Positions 23,282-27,572 of a stretch of 27,572 nt of DNA are shown piece by piece (within the stretch, counting starts at the first letter, position 1; every line of letters begins with the position of its first letter). The translations under genes were made by a program, and so were the position numbers. The stretch covers positions 1-27,572 of the forward strand of contig NZ_BMOM01000034.1 of the NCBI RefSeq assembly GCF_014647075.1. The letters run 5' to 3'. This DNA comes from Deinococcus aerophilus (GTDB lineage: Bacteria > Deinococcota > Deinococci > Deinococcales > Deinococcaceae). The notes beneath the pieces were generated by a model that was given only the letters and a program-made list of their open reading frames with translations, was not told where the DNA came from and ran no database searches.

Positions 23282-24451
23282 CAGCACGGCCCATCCCACC
23301 GCAGCGCAGGCCAGCACCACGGCCCATGCGGGCAGCCGCCCCGCCGTGAGGGCGGCGTAGGCGAGCACAGCCACAGCCAGGTCGCGCGGTCCGCGGACGC
23401 CGCCGGTAAAGACCGGGGTGTACAGCGCCGCGAGCAGCAGGCCCACGACCCCGGCATTCAGCCCGGCCAGGGCGCTGCGGGCACCGGGCCGGGCCGCCAG
23501 GACCGCCCAAAACGGCAGGGTGCCGGCCATCAGCAGGGCGCCGGGCAGGAATACACCCAGCGTGGCGATCACCGCGCCCCACAGCGGCGGCATCTGAGTC
23601 TGCGCCGCACCCAGAAAGGTGGCGAAGGTGAACAGCGGGCCCGGGACCGCGTTGGCCGCTCCGTAGCCCGCCACAAAGTGTTCGTGCGACACGAGGGCTG
23701 GCACGAACCCTGCTTCCAGCAGCGGCAGCACCACATGTCCGCCGCCAAACACCAGGGCTCCGGCGCGGAAGGTGGCGTTCAGCAGCGCCCATACCTCGCT
23801 CAGGGGGGCCAGCAGCGGCAACAGCACCAATCCGGCCCCGCAGACCAGGAGCAACGTGGCTCCCACCCGGCGGGAGACCGGCACGGCGGGCAGACCACGC
23901 TCTGTGCTCTGCGGGGCCGGCAACAAATGCCAGCCGGCCAGCGCGCAGACGAGCAGCGCCCCCACCTGCGCTCCGGCTCCCGGCAGCACCAGCAGCGCCG
24001 CCGCCACGCCCAGGGCCAGGACTGCCCGCCGCCGGTCTGTGACCAGCTGGCCCCACAGCCCCGCGACAGCCTGGGCCACCACCGCCACCGCCGCGACCTT
24101 CAGGCCCGCGAGCCAGCCTGCGCCCTCCACCTCTCCCCAGCGTGCCATGCCCAGCGCGAGGGCGAACATCACGGCGGCGCTGGGCAGGGTGAAGCCCACC
24201 CACGCCGCGAGCAGCCCCGGCCAGCCGGCTCGAAGCAGGCCCGAGGCCATGCCCACCTGCGAACTCGCCGGGCCGGGCAGGAACTGTGCCACGGCGACCA
24301 GCTCGGCATACCCGGCTTCCGTGAACCATCCCCGGCGCACCACCAGCTCCGCGCGGTAATACCCCAGGTGCGCCACCGGACCGCCAAAACTGGTCAGGCC
24401 CAGACGCAGAAACACGAGAAAGACTTCCAGGGCAGGCACCAGGGCGGACAT
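23279..24451 (-). CDS. chrA: Chromate transporter ChrA (CHR family)
   Basis: An integral membrane protein of 390 residues with the two-repeat organisation of long-chain CHR transporters. Each half opens with a family motif: FLRLGLTSFGGPVAHLGYYR in the first and ATFRAGALVFGGGHVVLPLL in the second. QFLPGP and NAVPGP motifs recur at matching places. CHR proteins are proton-coupled chromate exporters, but sulfate or other roles occur, so resistance is inferred. About ten membrane segments are expected. TACCCT lies 7 nt before the ATG, giving a leaderless transcript. The gene is monocistronic and convergent with the YkgJ gene. Confidence 0.9.
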   Translation of the reverse strand: MSALVPALEVFLVFLRLGLTSFGGPVAHLGYYRAELVVRRGWFTEAGYAELVAVAQFLPGPASSQVGMASGLLRAGWPGLLAAWVGFTLPSAAVMFALALGMARWGEVEGAGWLAGLKVAAVAVVAQAVAGLWGQLVTDRRRAVLALGVAAALLVLPGAGAQVGALLVCALAGWHLLPAPQSTERGLPAVPVSRRVGATLLLVCGAGLVLLPLLAPLSEVWALLNATFRAGALVFGGGHVVLPLLEAGFVPALVSHEHFVAGYGAANAVPGPLFTFATFLGAAQTQMPPLWGAVIATLGVFLPGALLMAGTLPFWAVLAARPGARSALAGLNAGVVGLLLAALYTPVFTGGVRGPRDLAVAVLAYAALTAGRLPAWAVVLACAAVGWAVL

Positions 24452-24458
24452 GGACCAC

Positions 24459-24464
24459 AGGGTA
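24459..24464 (-). promoter_or_regulatory. Leaderless -10 box (TACCCT) of chrA
   Basis: TACCCT on the minus strand ends 7 nt before the ATG at 24451, the same hexamer and spacing as at the EVE gene. Confidence 0.65.
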
Positions 24465-24512
24465 CGGCGCGGGTGGGGGCCCTGCGGTCAAGGAGGGCGG
24501 GGCGGGACCGGC

Positions 24513-24536
24513 AAAAGCCCCGGCGGGGGCCGGGGC
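24513..24536 (-). terminator. Intrinsic terminator of the acyl-ACP desaturase gene
   Basis: On the minus strand GCCCCGGC-CCCC-GCCGGGGC is followed by TTTTGCC. It is a perfect 8-bp stem 65 nt past the desaturase stop. Confidence 0.8.
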
Positions 24537-24600
24537 CGGGTACACCGCGCTGCGGAGGTGCCCTCAAGCTACAGAGGCGCGGGTTCCAGAGGCGAGGCGC

Positions 24601-25695
<1,095 letters not shown>

Positions 25696-25992
25696 GTGGG
25701 TTCCTCCTGATCACGCCCGGCATGCGGGGTGAGCGAAATGCTGCGGGACCGCGCTCCGCTTTGCCTGAACCCTCAGGCGCTGCGGCAGCTCCTGTCGACC
25801 TCGGAAATCCCGGTCCGTCGGAACAGGCTGGGGACGGTATCCACCCAGCCTACCCCTCTCCGCTCGGCCCCGGGCTGAAGTGGGACGGAGTTCAAGGAAA
25901 AGAAGGGCTTTACCCCCGCGGAAGTGTTCACCCGCCCACACAGGCCACCCGACCTGCAGTGAAGTCCGGGGCGGCCCGCTACACTTCGGGGC
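25696..25992. other. Divergent promoter region between the desaturase and peroxiredoxin genes
   Basis: This 297-nt spacer holds the desaturase leader and promoter (minus) and the peroxiredoxin promoter (plus). The peroxiredoxin -10 is clear. For the desaturase I find no clear -35/-10 pair. A small CCTGA-ACCC-TCAGG palindrome (around 25768-25781) may be a regulatory site. No ORF with good codon bias is present. Confidence 0.45.
25980..25985 (+). promoter_or_regulatory. Leaderless -10 box (TACACT) of the peroxiredoxin gene
   Basis: TACACT ends 7 nt before the ATG at 25993. Confidence 0.65.
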
Positions 25993-26448
25993 ATGAGCCT
26001 CGTCGGACAGCCCGCCCCGGACTTCACCCTGCCCTCCAGCGCCGGAGAGCCCGTGACGCTCAGCAGCTACCGGGGCAACCAGACGGTGGTGCTCGTCTTC
26101 TACCCGCTGGATTTCAGCCCGGTGTGCAGCATGCAACTGCCCGAATACTCCGGGCGGCAGGATGACTTTACCGAGGCGGGGGCGGTGGTGCTGGGCATCA
26201 ACCGCGACAGCGTGCACGCGCACCGTGCCTGGGCCGCTGAGTACGGCATTGAAGTGCCGCTGCTCTCGGACATGAATCTGAACGTGGCCCGGCAGTACGG
26301 GGTCAGCATCGACGACCGCGGCGTCAGCGGACGCGCCATTTTTCTGATCGACCGGAGCGGTGTGGTGCGCTACGAGCATCTGGAGGCCGAGACCGGCCAG
26401 TACACCGTGCGTCCCGAGACTGTGCTCGCGAAGATCAGGGAGTTGTAA
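25993..26448 (+). CDS. Peroxiredoxin with a single cysteine (AhpC/TSA, BCP/AhpE-like)
   Basis: A thiol peroxidase of 151 residues that reduces peroxides through a catalytic cysteine. The active-site region is FYPLDFSPVCSMQLP, with peroxidatic Cys45 in a PxxxSxxC motif (Ser in place of the usual Thr). It is the only cysteine, so no internal resolving cysteine exists and an outside thiol must reduce the sulfenic acid. This makes it a one-Cys enzyme, nearest in form to AhpE/BCP types. The start is fixed by a leaderless TACACT box. The convergent neighbour encodes a bacillithiol-pathway deacetylase, and bacillithiol is a possible reductant, though this is inference. Confidence 0.9.
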   Translation: MSLVGQPAPDFTLPSSAGEPVTLSSYRGNQTVVLVFYPLDFSPVCSMQLPEYSGRQDDFTEAGAVVLGINRDSVHAHRAWAAEYGIEVPLLSDMNLNVARQYGVSIDDRGVSGRAIFLIDRSGVVRYEHLEAETGQYTVRPETVLAKIREL

Positions 26449-26456
26449 CGCCCTGC

Positions 26457-26489
26457 GTGGGCAGAACACAGAACAGCGGCCCTGCCCAC
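26457..26489. repeat. Hairpin between convergent peroxiredoxin and deacetylase genes
   Basis: GTGGGCAG (26457-26464) and CTGCCCAC (26482-26489) form a perfect 8-bp stem with a 17-nt loop. No U-tract is present. Its place between two stop codons suggests a weak bidirectional terminator. Confidence 0.5.
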
Positions 26490-26494
26490 CTTCG

Positions 26495-27226
26495 CTACAG
26501 CGCGAGCGGATCGACGAGCAGGGCGTTTTCGGCCTCGAAAGCCTCGGCGTAGCGCACGCGGGCCAGCGTGCCCCAGTAGCTCTGGCGGGCGCGGCGGCGC
26601 TCGATGATTTCCGGCGTGACCGTCTCTGAGATGGCTTGGCCGGAAAACTGGCTGTCGTGTGCCCGGACCGCAGCTTCCCAGACGTCCTGAACCCCTTCCA
26701 CATCGACAAGCAGATCCGGGTGAATGTCGGCGTTGCCCTGATACAGCAGCACGCGCATGATCCGGTGGGGCTCGCCGCCCAAGTCGGCCTTGCGGAGCTG
26801 CGCCAGATGAATGGCCCGCTTGGCAAGGTGGTACGTGCCGAAATGGTCGGGGTGACGGTCGCGGTGGTGCGGCACGACCAGCACGCGCGGACGCACCAGC
26901 CGCAGCGCCGCGCCCAGCGCATGTGCGCCCTCGGGCGTGTCGCTGAGTTCGCCGTCCGGCAGGCCCAGATTGCCGCGCCAGCTCAGGCCCATGATGGCGG
27001 CCGCCCGCGCACATTCGTGGACCCGCACGTCGGGCGTGCCCTGCGTGCCGCGCTCGCCACGCGAGAGTTCCAGAATACCCACCGCCCGGCCGGCCTGTGC
27101 CAGCCGGATCAGCGTGCCGCCCGCCCCGATCTCGGCGTCGTCCGGGTGGGGAGCCAGACACAGCCAGTCCAGCGGTTCGGGGCGGCCATACACGGTGTGA
27201 CACTCTGTGGCAACAGGGGGGGTCAT
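26495..27226 (-). CDS. bshB1: PIG-L/LmbE-type deacetylase, bacillithiol biosynthesis BshB1-like
   Basis: A 243-residue zinc-dependent N-deacetylase. The PIG-L family metal motif PHPDD (26-30) and the second motif RHPDH (124-128) are both intact, with the PDGEL segment (90-94) between them. In bacillithiol synthesis BshB removes the acetyl group from GlcNAc-malate before cysteine is added; Deinococcus makes bacillithiol, so this is the best call. The close relative MshB of mycothiol synthesis or a lipopolysaccharide-type deacetylase are alternatives. The start at 27226 is chosen because TATGCT ends 7 nt before it. The other candidate ATG at 27238 lies inside that hexamer. Confidence 0.85.
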   Translation of the reverse strand: MTPPVATECHTVYGRPEPLDWLCLAPHPDDAEIGAGGTLIRLAQAGRAVGILELSRGERGTQGTPDVRVHECARAAAIMGLSWRGNLGLPDGELSDTPEGAHALGAALRLVRPRVLVVPHHRDRHPDHFGTYHLAKRAIHLAQLRKADLGGEPHRIMRVLLYQGNADIHPDLLVDVEGVQDVWEAAVRAHDSQFSGQAISETVTPEIIERRRARQSYWGTLARVRYAEAFEAENALLVDPLAL

Positions 27227-27233
27227 GCCGGTC

Positions 27234-27239
27234 AGCATA
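27234..27239 (-). promoter_or_regulatory. Leaderless -10 box (TATGCT) of bshB1
   Basis: TATGCT on the minus strand ends 7 nt before the ATG at 27226 and contains a spurious in-frame ATG at 27238. Confidence 0.65.
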
Positions 27240-27276
27240 AAAGCCGCGCGGCGCCCACTGCCCCGTTTACTGAACC

Positions 27277-27305
27277 TTGACAGTCCTGGGCAGCGTCCAT
27301 ATACT
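27277..27305 (+). promoter_or_regulatory. Consensus promoter of the tRNA-Thr gene
   Basis: TTGACA (27277-27282), a 17-nt spacer and TATACT (27300-27305). The start of transcription should fall near 27312, about 20 nt before the mature tRNA. Confidence 0.88.
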
Positions 27306-27332
27306 CGCTAAGCCTTTCAGACATGCTGGGAG

Positions 27333-27407
27333 GCCAGTGTAGCTCAGTGGTAGAGCAGCTGATTCGTAATCAGCAGGTCGTCGGTTCAAGTCCGACCCCT
27401 GGCTCCA
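27333..27407 (+). tRNA. tRNA-Thr (anticodon CGT)
   Basis: A 75-nt cloverleaf that includes the encoded CCA end. The D arm (GCTC/GAGC), anticodon arm (GCTGA/TCAGC) and T arm (GTCGG/CCGAC with TTCAAGT loop) are all perfect. The 7-nt anticodon loop TTCGTAA gives anticodon CGT, reading ACG (Thr). The acceptor stem has one T-C mismatch at the sixth pair, unusual but tolerable. The discriminator base is T. A consensus promoter precedes it and an intrinsic terminator follows. Confidence 0.95.
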
Positions 27408-27414
27408 GAGAAAG

Positions 27415-27440
27415 TCCCGCGTAGTGCGGGATTTTTTATT
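27415..27440 (+). terminator. Intrinsic terminator of the tRNA-Thr gene
   Basis: TCCCGC-GTAGT-GCGGGA followed by TTTTTTATTTTT, 8 nt after the tRNA CCA. A textbook Rho-independent terminator. Confidence 0.93.
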
Positions 27441-27496
27441 TTTGCGTTCTTGCCCGAATCTGTGTTCTGGGCCGGGCTGTCATTGCTCCGCTGACG

Positions 27497-27550
<54 letters not shown>

Positions 27551-27572
27551 ACAACCGAAAATGCCACCGGAG

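Noticed and set aside
21789..24545. A 918-codon minus-strand open frame across hisC, the Cys-cluster gene and chrA
   Set aside because: It runs opposite or out of frame to three well-supported genes, is Gly/Ala/Arg-rich and has no recognisable domain.

Overview
The window looks like a chromosomal stretch of a Deinococcus species. The DNA is GC-rich. The proteins resemble Deinococcus-Thermus types, including a bacillithiol-pathway deacetylase. Many genes have a TANNNT -10 hexamer ending only 6-7 nt before the start codon, the leaderless-mRNA signature known from Deinococcus. I see no phage, insertion sequence, CRISPR array or rRNA. Genus is inferred from these features; no database was searched.

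Layout. 1-1031: a type IV pilin gene (minus strand, less GC-rich) with its terminator, then a 460-nt region leading to dnaB. 1032-4612 (plus): replicative helicase dnaB overlapping a Nudix hydrolase with an Arg-rich tail, a zinc-ribbon miniprotein, a degenerate short-chain dehydrogenase-like protein and the repressor nrdR. 4613-4970: a structured intergenic region with a consensus minus-strand promoter fired straight into a terminator, a perfect 15-bp inverted repeat and the liv terminator. 4971-9738 (minus): a complete branched-chain-amino-acid-type ABC importer, livG-livF-livJ-livH-livM, preceded by a 10-codon upstream ORF that overlaps the livG start. 9893-15310: a PlsC-like acyltransferase, a tiny membrane ORF, an EVE-GNAT gene pair, a membrane-anchored HtrA-type protease, a small unknown gene, an rlmB-aldose epimerase pair and an NTF2/SnoaL-like protein.

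15452-21726: a large PAS-GGDEF-EAL protein with damaged signature residues in both output domains, an unknown protein, an S4-domain RNA-binding protein, a ZapE/AFG1 ATPase, and a TetR regulator translationally coupled to an unknown 108-aa protein. 21858-27226: hisC with a downstream YkgJ-type Cys-cluster gene, a ChrA chromate transporter, an acyl-ACP desaturase, a one-Cys peroxiredoxin and a bacillithiol-type deacetylase. 27277-27550: tRNA-Thr(CGT) with a consensus promoter and a terminator, then a long hairpin.

The window is mostly housekeeping, so I do not claim a new defence or biosynthetic system. The most informative signals are regulatory: at least twelve candidate leaderless starts, several of which move the start codon; the liv upstream ORF; the promoter-terminator unit behind nrdR; and the degenerate signalling and SDR proteins.
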